A stretch of 64,000 nucleotides of DNA from CAUZJF01 sp965248605. Its GTDB lineage: Bacteria; Chloroflexota; Dehalococcoidia; Lucifugimonadales; CAUZJF01. The stretch lies in NCBI GenBank assembly GCA_965248605.1, contig CBDFJV010000007.1, forward strand, positions 1,426,001-1,490,000, read 5' to 3'. Made by a program: the position numbers and the translations under genes. The notes under the pieces were generated by a model that searched no databases, was not told the origin of the DNA, and was given only the letters and a program-made list of their open reading frames with translations. Position 1 is the first letter of the stretch. Each line of letters begins with the position of its first letter. Shown in pieces: positions 16,689 to 26,177 of the stretch.

Positions 16689-19265
16689 ATGACCGAGGCC
16701 GTCATGCTACCTACCAACGTTCGCCCGAAGCGCTACACGCTGACGCTGGAGCCGGACTTCGACTCATTCGCTTTCAAGGGCGAAGAATCGGTCGAGATCG
16801 ACATCCTGGAGCCGACCTCTTCGATCACACTGAACAGCATCGAACTGACTATCGAGTCGTGTCGTCTGGTGCTGCCCGATGGGGCCGCGTTGACTCCGAC
16901 CGAGACCAACTTCGACACGGACGCCGAAACCGCGGCGTTCGTGTTCGACTCAGAGGTGCCGCAGGGCGAGGCGAGACTTGAGCTCGAGTTCACCGGCGAG
17001 CTGAACGACAAGCTACGCGGCTTCTACCGCAGCAGGTACACCGACGAGAACGGGGATGAGCGATACCTGGCGACCACCCAGTTCGAAGCCACGGACGCGC
17101 GGCGGGCCTTCCCATGCTGGGACGAGCCGGCCTTGAAAGCGATATTCCAGGTCGATCTGGTGGTCCCGTCGAATATGGTGGCGGTCTCGAACATTACGGC
17201 GGCCTCTGAAACGGCGGCGCCCGATGGCAAGAAGAGAGTCTCATTCGGCGAGACGCCCCGCATGTCGACCTATCTGCTGGCGTTCGTGGTCGGACAGCTT
17301 CGCGCGATAGAGGGCAAGACGCCCGAAGGCACCGTCATACGGATATGGGCGACGAGTCGCAAGGAAGAGCAGGGCCGGTTCGCTCTCGACGTCTCGATCA
17401 AACTGCTTGCTTTCTTCAACGACTACTTCGGTGTCCCGTACCCCCTTGAGAAGCTGGACCATCTCGCTATCCCCGACTTCGCGGCCGGAGCGATGGAGAA
17501 TTGGGGCGCGATCACTTATCGGGAGACAGCACTGCTGGTCGACTCGGAGAATAGCTCAGCCCTAACCCGCCAGATCGTGGCGGCCATCGTGGCACACGAG
17601 ATGGCGCACATGTGGTTCGGCGACCTGGTCACGATGGCTTGGTGGAACGACCTCTGGCTCAACGAGAGCTTCGCGTCCTGGATGGGCGATACGGCCGTCG
17701 ACCACCTCTTCCCCGAGTGGGACATGTGGACCCAGTTCGTCTCCGACGACACCAACCGCGCGCTGAGCCTGGACGGACTACAGAACTCGCACCCGATCGA
17801 GCAAGAGGTCAAGAACCCGGCCGAGATCGGCCAGCTCTTCGACGCCATTAGCTACAGCAAAGGCGGATCGGTCTTGAGGATGCTGGCCAACTTCCTCGGC
17901 GCGGACGTGTTCCGCGAGGGATTGCGGCGCTATATCACCAGGCACCAGTACGGAAACGCCCGCACCCGCGACCTATGGGACGCTCTGGGCGAGGCCTCGG
18001 GGCAACCCGTCGCCGCGATGATGGACACCTGGGTCGAGCAAGCCGGCTATCCTGTACTGGACGTGGTGACGAAGCAATCCGGCGACGACGTGGACGTCGC
18101 GGCATCCCAGCGTCGCTTCACGTACGACCACCTGGTTGAGCCGGACGGGACCGACGACACCCTCTGGCGCGTTCCTCTAAGCGCGACCGGCGGGTCGGAG
18201 GCTGCGTCTACTTTGATGTCGGAGCGCGAGGGAAGCCTGCGCTTGGCCGCCGGCGACGGCTGGGTCAAGGTCAACCCGGAGCAAACGGGCTTCTACCGGG
18301 TGGCATACGCCCCCGAGGAATGGAAGCGCTTGAGGGCTCCCATTGCCAGCCGACAGCTCTCGGGACTCGACCGGCTGGGGCTCCAGAACGACGCCTACGC
18401 CCTCAACCGGGCCGGATACATTCCCGTGACGGACTTCCTCGAGCTGGTGGAAGCCTACGTCGGCGAGACGGACGCGACCGTCTGGTCGGACCTGGCGGCC
18501 AACCTGGGGTCTCTCGACAGTCTGCTGGCCGACCAGCCCGTTCACGGCCGCTATCAGGAGTTCGGCCGCCGCATCTTCGAGGACATCGGCCGGCGGGTCG
18601 GTTGGGACGCGAAACCCGGAGAAGGTCATCTCGACGCGTTGCTGCGCAGCACCGTCCTGGGGTCGCTGGGCGGCTACGAGGACGAGGAAACCCTTACCGA
18701 AGCGCGCTCCCGGTTCGACGGCTATGTCCAGGACGCGAGCAACCTGAACCCGGACATACGAGCGGTGGTACTGGGCTTGACCGCGAAGCGCGGCGACCGC
18801 TCGACTTACGACACGATGTGGGGCCTCCAGGAGCAAGCTGCAATGGAAGAAGAGAAGGTGCGCCTGCTCGCCGCCCTCACTCGGTTCGAGGCGCCCGAAC
18901 TGCTCGACGAGACCTTGGAGCGGTCCCTCGACACCGAGAAGGTCAGGGTCCACAACACCATCAGGATCGTCGCCGGGGTAGCGTCCAATCGCTTCGGCCG
19001 GGACCGGGCATGGGAATTCGTCAAGGCTAACTGGTCGGAGTTCGACCGGCGGTACGGCGAAGGCGGGTTTGGGCTGATGACGCTAGTAGACATCACCGGC
19101 CGGTTCACTACTCAGGAGCGTCTCGAGGACGTGCGGAGCTTCTTCAAAGAGCATCCGGCCCCGGCAGCCGAACGCTCCGTTCGCCAGTCCCTCGAGAGAA
19201 TCCGGCTGAACAGCGCCTGGCTCGATCACAATCGCGAGCACCTCGACCGGTGGTTCTCCGCCTGA
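16689..19265 (+). CDS. M1 family aminopeptidase (aminopeptidase N-like)
   Basis: 858 residues, a normal length for bacterial M1 enzymes. The exopeptidase motif is GAMENWGA (~268), and the zinc site is HEMAHMWFGDLVTMAWWNDLWLNESFA, that is, HExxH plus a Glu 18 residues later in NESFA. The conserved Tyr is in YSKGGSVLRML. The C-terminal ERAP1-like helical domain follows (VKVNPEQTGFYRVAY, LDRLGLQNDAYAL). It removes N-terminal amino acids from peptides in the cytoplasm. Only 9 bases separate it from the enoyl-CoA hydratase gene, so the two may be cotranscribed. Confidence 0.95.
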   Translation: MTEAVMLPTNVRPKRYTLTLEPDFDSFAFKGEESVEIDILEPTSSITLNSIELTIESCRLVLPDGAALTPTETNFDTDAETAAFVFDSEVPQGEARLELEFTGELNDKLRGFYRSRYTDENGDERYLATTQFEATDARRAFPCWDEPALKAIFQVDLVVPSNMVAVSNITAASETAAPDGKKRVSFGETPRMSTYLLAFVVGQLRAIEGKTPEGTVIRIWATSRKEEQGRFALDVSIKLLAFFNDYFGVPYPLEKLDHLAIPDFAAGAMENWGAITYRETALLVDSENSSALTRQIVAAIVAHEMAHMWFGDLVTMAWWNDLWLNESFASWMGDTAVDHLFPEWDMWTQFVSDDTNRALSLDGLQNSHPIEQEVKNPAEIGQLFDAISYSKGGSVLRMLANFLGADVFREGLRRYITRHQYGNARTRDLWDALGEASGQPVAAMMDTWVEQAGYPVLDVVTKQSGDDVDVAASQRRFTYDHLVEPDGTDDTLWRVPLSATGGSEAASTLMSEREGSLRLAAGDGWVKVNPEQTGFYRVAYAPEEWKRLRAPIASRQLSGLDRLGLQNDAYALNRAGYIPVTDFLELVEAYVGETDATVWSDLAANLGSLDSLLADQPVHGRYQEFGRRIFEDIGRRVGWDAKPGEGHLDALLRSTVLGSLGGYEDEETLTEARSRFDGYVQDASNLNPDIRAVVLGLTAKRGDRSTYDTMWGLQEQAAMEEEKVRLLAALTRFEAPELLDETLERSLDTEKVRVHNTIRIVAGVASNRFGRDRAWEFVKANWSEFDRRYGEGGFGLMTLVDITGRFTTQERLEDVRSFFKEHPAPAAERSVRQSLERIRLNSAWLDHNREHLDRWFSA

Positions 19266-19366
19266 ATTAACCGACCTTCCGTTCCTTGCAGGGGCGCATG
19301 GCATGTGCCCGTTCTCAGACCGCCGCACTAGAACTATAAACAAACCGCGCGCTAAGGAGTCACCCT

Positions 19367-20323
19367 ATGAAGGTGGTTGTCGAGGAATTCGCCGACGACG
19401 GCGACCGGTTCACCGAGGAACTTCGTAGCGCCTTCCCCGGGGTCGAATTCGTCGGCGCCAAATCCGAAGAAGACCAGAAGCGAGCCATCCAGAAGGCCGA
19501 TGTCCACTACGGGTTCATGACTCCTGAGGTCTACGCGGCCGCGGGCAAGTTGAAGTGGATACAGGTCGCAGGCGCCGGAATCGATGGGCTAATGAAGCTG
19601 CCGGGACTCGTAGACAACGAAATCGTCGTAACGAACACCAAAGGGCCTCACGTCGACGCAATGGCCGACCACGTCATTGGAATGATGATAAACATGGCCC
19701 ACCGGTGGATGGACCACTTCGACGACCAGCGCGCCCACCGCTGGGAGGGTCGCAAGTACCTGGACATGCAGATCGAGACCACAGGCAGCACGATGGGCAT
19801 CTTTGGGCTCGGCGACGTCGGCAAGGCAGTTGCGCGCAGGGCCCAGGGATTCGGCATCGACGTCTACGCCGTCGACAAGTTCCCGAAGCCTACGGAGGAA
19901 GTCCGCGAGACCTGGGGGCTGGAGCGCCTCGACGACCTTCTCGAGCGCTCCGACTGGCTCGTCGTCGCGGCGCCCTCGACGGAGGAAACGCGCGGCGCGA
20001 TCGACGCCCGAAGGCTAGGACTATTGAAAGAGGGCGGTCACGTGATCGTCATTTCGCGAGGCGGCATCGTCGACGAGACCGCGTTGCTCGAAGGACTGCG
20101 GTCGGGGCGTGTCGCGGGCGCGGGGCTCGATGTCTTCGCCGAGGAGCCCCTGCCCGAGGACGACCCTCTGTGGGACATGCCAAACGTAGTGATAACGCCT
20201 CACTGCTCGGGCGTCACGACATCGGTCATCCGGAGCGTCGAGCAGGTCTTCAAGGAGAATCTGCGGCTCTATCTGGCCGGCGAGCCTTTCCTATACCAAT
20301 GCGACAAGAAGGCGGGTTTCTGA
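19367..20323 (+). CDS. D-2-hydroxyacid dehydrogenase family protein
   Basis: 318 residues. The NAD-binding motif is GIFGLGDVGKAVARRA (GxGxxG with 18-residue spacing to Asp in YAVDK). Catalytic residues are visible as Arg in VISRGGIVDE, Glu in FAEEPLPEDDPLW, and His in VVITPHCSG. The fold and order match GhrA/PdxB-type dehydrogenases acting on 2-hydroxy acids or glyoxylate; specificity cannot be assigned. AAGGAGTCACCC just upstream is a clear ribosome-binding site for the ATG at 19367. Confidence 0.93.
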   Translation: MKVVVEEFADDGDRFTEELRSAFPGVEFVGAKSEEDQKRAIQKADVHYGFMTPEVYAAAGKLKWIQVAGAGIDGLMKLPGLVDNEIVVTNTKGPHVDAMADHVIGMMINMAHRWMDHFDDQRAHRWEGRKYLDMQIETTGSTMGIFGLGDVGKAVARRAQGFGIDVYAVDKFPKPTEEVRETWGLERLDDLLERSDWLVVAAPSTEETRGAIDARRLGLLKEGGHVIVISRGGIVDETALLEGLRSGRVAGAGLDVFAEEPLPEDDPLWDMPNVVITPHCSGVTTSVIRSVEQVFKENLRLYLAGEPFLYQCDKKAGF

Positions 20324-20424
20324 GAAAGCTTCTGTCGACTGCGATGGGTTACTATATGCTCAAGCCGCTGGGGTAACTACCGGATCCTTCGACCTGGCCC
20401 CAGGTTCACTGAGGTCATAGCCAG

Positions 20425-20649
20425 ATGAGCAACCTCGCAGACCGGACAACCGTTGACGCGGAGCAGCATGCCGGTCGGCCGTGTATTCGCGGAATGCGTA
20501 TCCGCGTGACCGACGTGCTCGATCTGCTCGCGAACGAGCTTACTCCCAAACAGGTGCTGGACGAGCTACCGGACCTGGAACCGGAGGACATTCGTGCCTG
20601 CCTTCGATTCGCGAGCCAGCGGATTGACCATCCCGTAGTCGTCGATTGA
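20425..20649 (+). CDS. DUF433 antitoxin
   Basis: 74 residues. The motif HAGRPCIRGMRIRVTDVLDLLANELTPKQVLDELPDLEPEDIRACLRFA is the DUF433 (VapB45-like) winged-helix pattern: G(K/R)PCIRG-xR-xxV, then the LEPEDI(R/K)A helix. In toxin-antitoxin pairs it precedes a DUF5615 PIN-like toxin, as here, where the stop overlaps the next start by four bases. It would bind its own promoter and the toxin. Confidence 0.9.
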   Translation: MSNLADRTTVDAEQHAGRPCIRGMRIRVTDVLDLLANELTPKQVLDELPDLEPEDIRACLRFASQRIDHPVVVD

Positions 20650-20957
20650 TCTTCTGGCTCGATGCTCAACTGTCCCCATACCAAGTACCTTGGACTCGAG
20701 ACACCATCGGGATTGAGGCGACCGCGGTCAGAGAGTTGGACCTTCTTGAGGCCACCGACCGCGAGATCTTCTCGGCCGCACGTGATGCTGGCGCAATGTT
20801 GGTAACAAAGGACACGGACTTCCTCGACCTTGTCGAACGACTCGGGCCTCCACCACAGGTGCTATTAGTCACCTGCGGCAATACTTCCAACGAGCATCTC
20901 AGAGGACTACTCACGCGAGCGTTGCCCGAGATCGTGAAGCTGTTCGACAAAAGGTGA
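20646..20957 (+). CDS. DUF5615 PIN-like toxin
   Basis: 103 residues. It begins FWLDAQLSPYQVPW with the first acidic residue of the PIN-like site, continues EATDREIFSAARDAGAMLVTKDTDFLDL with the next acidic residues, and ends LLVTCGNTSNEHLRG. This matches the VapC45/DUF5615 family of putative RNases partnered with DUF433. All expected acidic residues are present, so the pair looks intact, in contrast to the broken MazEF module at 7.3-7.9 kb. The start codon overlaps the antitoxin stop. Confidence 0.9.
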   Translation: MIFWLDAQLSPYQVPWTRDTIGIEATAVRELDLLEATDREIFSAARDAGAMLVTKDTDFLDLVERLGPPPQVLLVTCGNTSNEHLRGLLTRALPEIVKLFDKR

Positions 20958-21317
20958 GCCACTGGTCGAGCTCAGCGACACTTGGCCTGAGTTGTCGTCG
21001 CGCTGAGTCGCTATAGTCCGTCCCGTCCGAGCCGTCAGACCCGTTCGCCCGAATTCCGTTAAACACTTCAGCGCTGCCGTTCGTCCTGGTTGTATGCGTG
21101 TCATATGTCGCCGCACTCCAACTTGGTTGCGCAATGACGTTTCGCGACACCCACGCCAAGTTCGAGGCAAGACTACGCCGCCGAGCCTTTGTGCTTAGCG
21201 TTTTGTGCCAGTGGTAACATGCACTGGCGACGAGCCACCGGCGCCGGCGGGTCTCGCGCCGACTGGCTTTTAGCGACGGTCTACCTCTCCCACCATCTTC
21301 CGCGTTTCGGGTGAATC
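20958..21317. other. Intergenic region without recognised gene
   Basis: 360 bases. The only structure seen is a short perfect hairpin, CCAGTG-GTAACATG-CACTGG, at about 21209-21228, and a GC-rich palindromic patch near 21238. Open frames on the minus strand have low-complexity arginine-rich composition and are not supported. The promoter of the ABC pair is probably here but no consensus boxes are clear. Confidence 0.4.
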
Positions 21318-23168
21318 TTGGCTGAAGCGGTTCTCCAAACTAAATCTCTGCGGGACCGCATACGAGAATCCCTCGCGGTGTTGCGCTTTGGATGGGAGAC
21401 CACAATCGCCCCGTGGCCCCCGTTCGCGGTCTTCCTGGTGCTTACCGGAGTGATTGGCGGACTGACGCCTCCGATCATGGTGGTCACGATCTCGGGGCTG
21501 ATCGAGACGGCAACGGAGAACCTCCCTTCGGGCCAGTCTGCCGAGAGGTCGTTGCTCGACGCTTTGAGACCGGTTCTGCCCTGGGTACTGGCATTGTTCG
21601 GGTTGCGGATCGTCAGCTGGATAGCATACTCGGAGAAAGTCCAGACGTTCCTGTCTGTCCATCTCAGAGAGCGGGTGATCGAACGCTTCGATCGGCTCCT
21701 TCTGACGAAAGCCTATTCGGTCCCGTTGAGCCGTTTCGAGTCGACCGAGTTCTACGACCTGTTGGAGCGTGCTCGTCGCTCGATGCACGAGGGCACCGTC
21801 ACCTACCAGCTACCTCACATGCAGCGGCTCGTATCAACGGTGCTCGGAGGTGTGGGGGTTCTTTGGGTATTGGGTGTCGTACACGTCGGTATCCCCGTCC
21901 TGCTCCTTGCCGGAAGCGTCGTGGTGATCTGGCGTCACACAAAGGCCGAGCACTGGTACATCGAGATTCGGCGAAGACAGGCGCCGCTCTGGCGCCGTCG
22001 GTACTACTGGCGCGAACTGCTCACCCAACGCCCGGCGGCGTCCGAGATCCGTCTGTTTGGACTGAGCGACCATGTTATTGGGGCCTGGCGAGCCGTTACC
22101 CAACAGCTCATCGATGAGACCTCCAAGCTCCGGCGTAGCGAGATTCCAAAGGCCCTGCCGTCGGAGATAGTCAACTTGGCCCTGGTTGGTCTCGTGATGG
22201 GGGCCCTGCTGATGGCAGGTTCGAACGGTGTGATCACCGCGGCGGAGTTCGTCGCTCTGTTCTTCGTCACGAACCAGTATGTCGGTCACCTCAACGACAT
22301 GGGCTGGCGGCTGCGCGACCTCCGAGAGTTCTACGCCGAGCTCGGCTACGCCGCCGAATACCTCGACATCGACGAGGAGTCCCTTGATGAGGGCGTGCAG
22401 CCTCCGCGCCCGCTCAAGGAAGGGATTCGGTTCGAGGCCGTCGGCTTCACCTATCCCGGAAGCGATACGCCGGCACTCGACGGTGTCGATCTCGACATCC
22501 AACCGGGGGAACGGATTGCTCTGGTAGGGGAAAACGGTGCTGGCAAGACCACGCTGACCAAGCTACTACTGGGGCTCTATCAGCCGACCAGCGGCACGAT
22601 CACCGTGGACGGCGTCGACCTGAAAGAGATCGCGGGCGGTGCATGGAGGAATGAGATTGGCGCCGCTTTCCAGGACTACATGAAGTACGCCCTGACAGCC
22701 CGGGAGAACATCGGGCTCGGGGACCTTTCCAAAGTGGACGACATGAATGCGATCGAGCGCGCGGCCGAGCTGAGCTCCGCCCAGACCGTCGTGGGCGACC
22801 TCCCCGACGGATTCGACACGATGCTCGGCAAGGAGTTCACCGGCGGCCAGGAGCTATCCGAAGGGCAGTGGCAGAAGATGGCCATCGCCCGAGTATACCT
22901 TCGGGATGCCGGCATCCTGATACTTGATGAGCCCGCGTCTGCTCTGGACGCCTTGGCTGAGCGTGAGGTCTACCGTCGCTTTCTCGAACTATCCGACAGC
23001 AAGACCGTCCTATTGATCTCCCACCGTCTCGGCTCGGCGCGACTGGCCGACCGGATAGTCTTTCTTCAACAAGGGGCGATCGCGCAGCAGGGGACGCACG
23101 AGGAGCTCATCGCCTCCGGCGGCCCGTACTCCGAGCTGTACCAGTTGCAGGCGGAGTGGTACCGATGA
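21318..23168 (+). CDS. ABC exporter half-transporter, subunit 1
   Basis: 616 residues from TTG 21318. The first ~340 residues hold about five to six membrane helices of an exporter-type domain, and residues ~375-610 form the nucleotide-binding domain: Walker A GENGAGKTTLTK, Q-loop in GAAFQDYMKY, signature ELSEGQWQK (a divergent LSxGQ), Walker B ILILDEPASALDA, and H-loop LISHRLGSARLAD. Its gene overlaps the next by 13 bases and the two are paralogous, so they likely form a heterodimer. The QWQK signature and the compact layout resemble peptide or bacteriocin exporters. Substrate unknown. Confidence 0.92.
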   Translation: MAEAVLQTKSLRDRIRESLAVLRFGWETTIAPWPPFAVFLVLTGVIGGLTPPIMVVTISGLIETATENLPSGQSAERSLLDALRPVLPWVLALFGLRIVSWIAYSEKVQTFLSVHLRERVIERFDRLLLTKAYSVPLSRFESTEFYDLLERARRSMHEGTVTYQLPHMQRLVSTVLGGVGVLWVLGVVHVGIPVLLLAGSVVVIWRHTKAEHWYIEIRRRQAPLWRRRYYWRELLTQRPAASEIRLFGLSDHVIGAWRAVTQQLIDETSKLRRSEIPKALPSEIVNLALVGLVMGALLMAGSNGVITAAEFVALFFVTNQYVGHLNDMGWRLRDLREFYAELGYAAEYLDIDEESLDEGVQPPRPLKEGIRFEAVGFTYPGSDTPALDGVDLDIQPGERIALVGENGAGKTTLTKLLLGLYQPTSGTITVDGVDLKEIAGGAWRNEIGAAFQDYMKYALTARENIGLGDLSKVDDMNAIERAAELSSAQTVVGDLPDGFDTMLGKEFTGGQELSEGQWQKMAIARVYLRDAGILILDEPASALDALAEREVYRRFLELSDSKTVLLISHRLGSARLADRIVFLQQGAIAQQGTHEELIASGGPYSELYQLQAEWYR

Positions 23169-25060
23169 AACACCAGTGGTCTTTCTGGTCAGACAAGAAG
23201 CGGCACGACCATTCCATGCGTGACCGGTGGCGGAAGCTGCCGAGGCTTCTGAAGCTGATGTGGGAGGCTGGTCCGAGAGCGTTTACGACGATCGCCGTGT
23301 TCTCAGTGCTTCTGGGCGTCGTCCCCCTCGTCGCATTGCTCGTCCTTCGGGCCCTCGTGGATAGCGCGGTCGGTGTAATAGAGGGGACAACTACCCTCAC
23401 AAGCGCTCTACTCTGGTTGGGTGTATTCCTGGCGGCTACCCTGGCCGACCCCGTGATCACGATGGTACAACTTTGGCTCGGTGACGACCTCGCGTTACGT
23501 TTGAAGGAAGGGGCTCAGGAACGGCTGCTGACCAAAGCGGGGCGCTTGTCGCTCGAGATGTTTGATAGGCCTGAGATTTTCGACCTGTTGCACACGTCGG
23601 AGTTCGGTCTCGACAAACAGTTGTTAATGGGGATGCGAAACATACTCAGCCTGCCGGCAAGCGTGATAACAGTTGTCGGTTTGCTGTTCTTTCTGGGTAC
23701 GGCCCACTGGCTTCTACCGCTGGTGCTGGTAGCGGGCATGATTCCCTTACACGTTTCCGAGTCACGGATATTCAGACGAATAGTGCTGTTGAAGAGAAAA
23801 CACGCAGCTAGCGAGCGATATATGGCGCATCTCGACGACCTGATCGTGGGTCGGGAGGCCGCGTCGGAGCTACGGTTGTTCGGCACGGGTCCTTATTTGC
23901 GGGATCGCCGAATGGAACTCAACACGATGATGAAGGACGACCGGCTGCGGCTTGCCCTTGAGCGGTCGAAGTCGGCGCTGAGCGGCAATCTCTGGGAGCA
24001 GCTCACATACGGGGTTGTAATTACGGGCGTTGTTGCACTCATCGCACTCGGGCGACTTTCCGTGGGCTACTTCGCTGCCTATCTGACGGCGGTAGAGCGG
24101 TTTACGAGAGGAGTGGATGGCGTGTTCGCGGCCTTCCGATCAACGGACAAGACCCTGGGCCATATGTGGGATGTCTTCGACTATCTCGACCTGCCTGAAG
24201 AGTGGGTCCAGCCACAGGGCGCCATCGGCGCAGATCCGAACGGAACGACCGAGGTGGCCTCTATCGCAAGCGCAACTGATGCACCAGACGCCCTACTTGA
24301 CGGGGAGATCACCGTTCGATTCGAGGAAGTGATCTTCTCATATCCTGGGGCTGAGCGCCCGGTTCTCGACGGCGTCACGCTCACGATGCAGCCAGGTAAG
24401 ACTATCGCTTTGGTAGGCGAGAACGGCGCGGGGAAAACGACGCTTTCAAAGCTCTTGCTAGGGTTATACATGCCAACGAACGGTCGCATCACCGTAAACG
24501 GCCAGGACCTGGCCGAGATCGATCCGGTGTTATGGAGGCGGCACGGTGCCGCGGTTTTCCAGGACTACGTGCGCTACGAAATGACAGCCAGAGAAAACAT
24601 CGGCTACGGCGATCTTCCGCGACTAGACGACATGTCCGCTATCCGAAACGCGGCTTCCAAGAGCGGAGCCGACGCGGTCGTGGAGACGCTTCCAAAGGGC
24701 TATGACACAGTTCTTGGGAAGGCTTGGGACGATGAAGGCAGGGATCTCTCGACCGGACAGTGGCAGAAGCTGGTGATAGCGCGAGCTTACTTTCGGGAGG
24801 CCTCGGTCCTGATCCTTGACGAGCCGACGTCCGGCCTGGACGCTCGGGCCGAGGTGGAGGTCTATCGTCGGTTCCGTGACATGTCGGTAGGGAAGTCGGT
24901 ACTTTTGATCTCCCACCGCCTTGGGTCCGCTCGCCTCGCGGACCAGATTGTCTTCCTGGAGAACGGTCGAATAGTCGAGGAGGGCACCCACGAGGAGCTG
25001 GTTGGTCTCGGCGGCCGGTACGCTCGGATGTACTCCGTCCAAGCTGGGTGGTATAACTGA
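23156..25060 (+). CDS. ABC exporter half-transporter, subunit 2
   Basis: 634 residues, paralogous to the gene before it and overlapping it by 13 bases. Membrane domain to about residue 330, then a linker (residues ~350-380), then the nucleotide-binding domain: Walker A GENGAGKTTLSKLLLG, Q-loop GAAVFQDYVRYE, signature DLSTGQWQK, Walker B VLILDEPTSGLDA, and H-loop SHRLGSARLAD. The catalytic Glu after Walker B is present in both subunits, so both ATP sites may hydrolyse. A decayed copy of the same nucleotide-binding domain follows at 25081. Confidence 0.92.
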   Translation: MVPMKHQWSFWSDKKRHDHSMRDRWRKLPRLLKLMWEAGPRAFTTIAVFSVLLGVVPLVALLVLRALVDSAVGVIEGTTTLTSALLWLGVFLAATLADPVITMVQLWLGDDLALRLKEGAQERLLTKAGRLSLEMFDRPEIFDLLHTSEFGLDKQLLMGMRNILSLPASVITVVGLLFFLGTAHWLLPLVLVAGMIPLHVSESRIFRRIVLLKRKHAASERYMAHLDDLIVGREAASELRLFGTGPYLRDRRMELNTMMKDDRLRLALERSKSALSGNLWEQLTYGVVITGVVALIALGRLSVGYFAAYLTAVERFTRGVDGVFAAFRSTDKTLGHMWDVFDYLDLPEEWVQPQGAIGADPNGTTEVASIASATDAPDALLDGEITVRFEEVIFSYPGAERPVLDGVTLTMQPGKTIALVGENGAGKTTLSKLLLGLYMPTNGRITVNGQDLAEIDPVLWRRHGAAVFQDYVRYEMTARENIGYGDLPRLDDMSAIRNAASKSGADAVVETLPKGYDTVLGKAWDDEGRDLSTGQWQKLVIARAYFREASVLILDEPTSGLDARAEVEVYRRFRDMSVGKSVLLISHRLGSARLADQIVFLENGRIVEEGTHEELVGLGGRYARMYSVQAGWYN

Positions 25061-25080
25061 GGCCCTGATGGTAGCCGTTA

Positions 25081-25287
25081 GTGCGGCGACTAGAAGCGCA
25101 GAGTCCCGCGGCTGTCTTCCAGGACTACATGCGCTACGAGCTGGCTACATGGGAGAAGGTCGGATGCGGCGACCTGCGGCGACTGGGCGACTTTCTTGCG
25201 GTACGCAACCAACCTTCTGCGAGCGGGGCCTGCGCGGGTGTCGAAATCGTTCCGAAGGGCGTGGGACGCCCGCTTCACATATCCTGA
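25081..25287 (+). pseudogene. Decayed ABC ATPase fragment
   Basis: An open frame of 68 codons reads AAVFQDYMRYELATWEKVGCGDLRRLGDFLAVRNQ and then VEIVPKGVG. It aligns by eye with residues of the preceding ABC subunit (AAVFQDYVRYEMTARENIGYGDLPRLDDMSAIRNA, LPKGYDTVLG). This is the Q-loop to pre-signature part only; Walker A, signature and Walker B are missing. It looks like the remnant of a third paralogous gene or a partial duplication. Confidence 0.75.
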
Positions 25288-25326
25288 GGCTACCCGGAAA
25301 CTGAAGGCGGCCGGCCTTCTATCCCC

Positions 25327-25803
25327 TTAGAGGCAATCGAGCCGGCTTAACGGCTGGCACGGGATGTCGGCGTCGAGCAGCTGCTTCAGGGCCTCGGATT
25401 TGGAGTGACCACCAAGGAACACCAGCATCCTGCCGTTCCGGTAATAGAGCTGTTCACCGAGAGACTTGTCGACGTCCCAGAAGCCGGTCTCCTTTTCAAC
25501 GATTTCGTTAATCGCCTTGATTCCCTCCACGAGGTTATCTCTCGACCCCGTTGCATCTACCGTTGGGGCGCCATACCTGAATACGATGATCGGCTCCCCG
25601 TCCACATTGACCCCGAGGCCCTTGTTCTGCCAGACGAACGGGACGCCTGCCTCGGAAGGTTCGGAGACGCTGTAGCCCGCACGATCGATGATCTCAATAA
25701 CGTCCTCGACGTCGAACATCTTCCCTCGGCACCCGGCAGCTAAGAAAACGAGCGCCAAAAGACCGACAGTTGTGACGGTCCGGGGGACAATCAGGCTCGG
25801 CAA
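25327..25803 (-). CDS. Small lipoprotein of unknown function
   Basis: 158 residues if started at TTG 25803; a longer frame upstream overlaps a hairpin and is less protein-like. The N-terminus RTVTTVGLLALVFLAAGC is a lipoprotein signal with lipobox LAAGC, so it is predicted to be membrane-anchored outside the cell. The mature part (VEDVIEIIDRAGYSVSEPSE, GEPIIVFRYGA, LYYRNGRMLVFLGGHSKSEAL) is not recognised. It is divergent from the DUF4178-DUF350 pair, and similar lipoproteins of unknown role accompany that pair in other genomes, so a functional link is plausible. Confidence 0.65.
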   Translation of the reverse strand: MPSLIVPRTVTTVGLLALVFLAAGCRGKMFDVEDVIEIIDRAGYSVSEPSEAGVPFVWQNKGLGVNVDGEPIIVFRYGAPTVDATGSRDNLVEGIKAINEIVEKETGFWDVDKSLGEQLYYRNGRMLVFLGGHSKSEALKQLLDADIPCQPLSRLDCL

Positions 25804-25917
25804 GCGGAAGCACCCATTAAAGACAATTATCAGCCAGCAGAGATGCGGCTCTACTCTCTCGAGGTTTGGCCCGTTACGCTCCGACCGTATTATCCGGCAA
25901 TAGTCCAGTTGACACAA

Positions 25918-25949
25918 GGCGAATCCGGCACCATGGCGCCGGATTCGCC
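25918..25949. promoter_or_regulatory. Perfect 12-base-arm hairpin between divergent genes
   Basis: GGCGAATCCGGC and GCCGGATTCGCC flank an 8-base loop between the minus-strand lipoprotein gene and the plus-strand DUF4178 gene. No T-run follows. It may be an operator or a cruciform-forming site; a TTGACA hexamer at 25909 lies beside it. Confidence 0.45.
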
Positions 25950-26177
25950 GAGACAAGTAAACCAGACGGAGCCGGTTTTTGCAAGGCTGCCGTCACGAAA
26001 ACCAGATACCTCCAGGCTCACCCGGAGACCTGTGTGACGTCGCCGGCGGCTGGGTCGCGTGTTCGAAGACCCAGCCTGGGCGCCCTTTGGTGTATACTGC
26101 GGGCGACCTTTCTGGGCGGTCCTGACCGTCCTATCGGAGACTGGCTCAACGACCATGGGTCGGGGTTTGGAAGCTCC

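Noticed and set aside
21009..21230. Possible RNA gene upstream of the ABC pair (hairpin CCAGTG...CACTGG)
   Set aside because: Only one short hairpin, no promoter or terminator, and no known RNA family pattern.
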